NCBI GenBank assembly: GCA_049601975.1
Contig: JBMYRC010000202.1
Location: 1 to 5,419 of the forward strand
Direction of reading: 5' to 3'
Length of the DNA stretch: 5,419 nt
DNA from: UBA6544 sp049601975
GTDB taxonomy: Bacteria; Pseudomonadota; Alphaproteobacteria; UBA8366
This document shows, in pieces, positions 5,367-5,419 of the stretch (its first letter is position 1; each line of letters opens with the position of its first letter). The notes beneath the pieces were generated by a model. That model did no database searches and was not told the DNA's origin. It saw nothing but the letters and a program-made list of their open reading frames with translations. Position numbers and translations under genes: made by a program.

Positions 5367-5419
5367 TCTGGTCCCACACCTCCGCTAGGATGCGAGAAGC
5401 GTGCGAACGCCATTCGTTT

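Noticed and set aside
1..5419. Reassigned UGA (for example UGA as Trp) to explain the in-frame TGAs
   Set aside because: The flavin oxidoreductase ends normally at TGA (316-314), Trp is encoded by TGG in all genes, and a Trp at the catalytic Cys position would make no sense.

Overview
The window looks like chromosome from a GC-moderate alphaproteobacterium, perhaps Rhodospirillales-like. This is inferred from the protein styles (PA1024-type flavin oxidoreductase, dCache-type sensor kinase, TauD, PuuB-like oxidase and metallo-beta-lactamase (MBL) hydrolase) and not from any marker gene. It holds four complete genes, one gene cut by the left edge, and one decayed gene. There is no rRNA, tRNA, CRISPR array or insertion sequence.

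Left part, minus strand (1-1306). A PA1024-type FMN TIM-barrel oxidoreductase (NADH:quinone reductase / nitronate monooxygenase family, 314-1306) is followed 68 bp downstream by the first 245 bases of a BCP-like peroxiredoxin. The peroxiredoxin is the most interesting item. Its reading frame carries an in-frame UGA at codon 46, exactly where this family has the peroxidatic cysteine. Clear peroxiredoxin sequence continues in the same frame to the window edge, and a small hairpin with a GUU loop lies at a SECIS-like distance behind the UGA. The best reading is a selenocysteine peroxiredoxin that a standard gene caller would split or miss. A nonsense mutation remains possible.

Middle (1397-2307). 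A minus-strand pseudogene of a membrane sensor histidine kinase covers 1397-2064. Its N-terminal membrane and sensor part has been joined out of frame to the last part of the ATPase domain, and the sensor part also contains an in-frame TGA. A 243-bp divergent intergenic region follows. It contains several inverted repeats and a T8 tract, and may be a terminator or attenuator leader for the plus-strand genes.

Right part (2308-5353). A TauD/TfdA-family Fe(II)/2-oxoglutarate dioxygenase (2308-3198, +) overlaps by one base (TAATG) a PuuB/OrdL-like FAD-dependent amine oxidase (3198-4472, +). The two should be translationally coupled and probably act in one oxidative catabolic route, perhaps on an amine or amino-sulfonate; the substrate cannot be read from sequence. 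An MBL-fold hydrolase (4475-5353, -) converges on them with only 2 bp between stop codons. The last 50 bases (5370-5419), upstream of the MBL gene, show nothing I can name.
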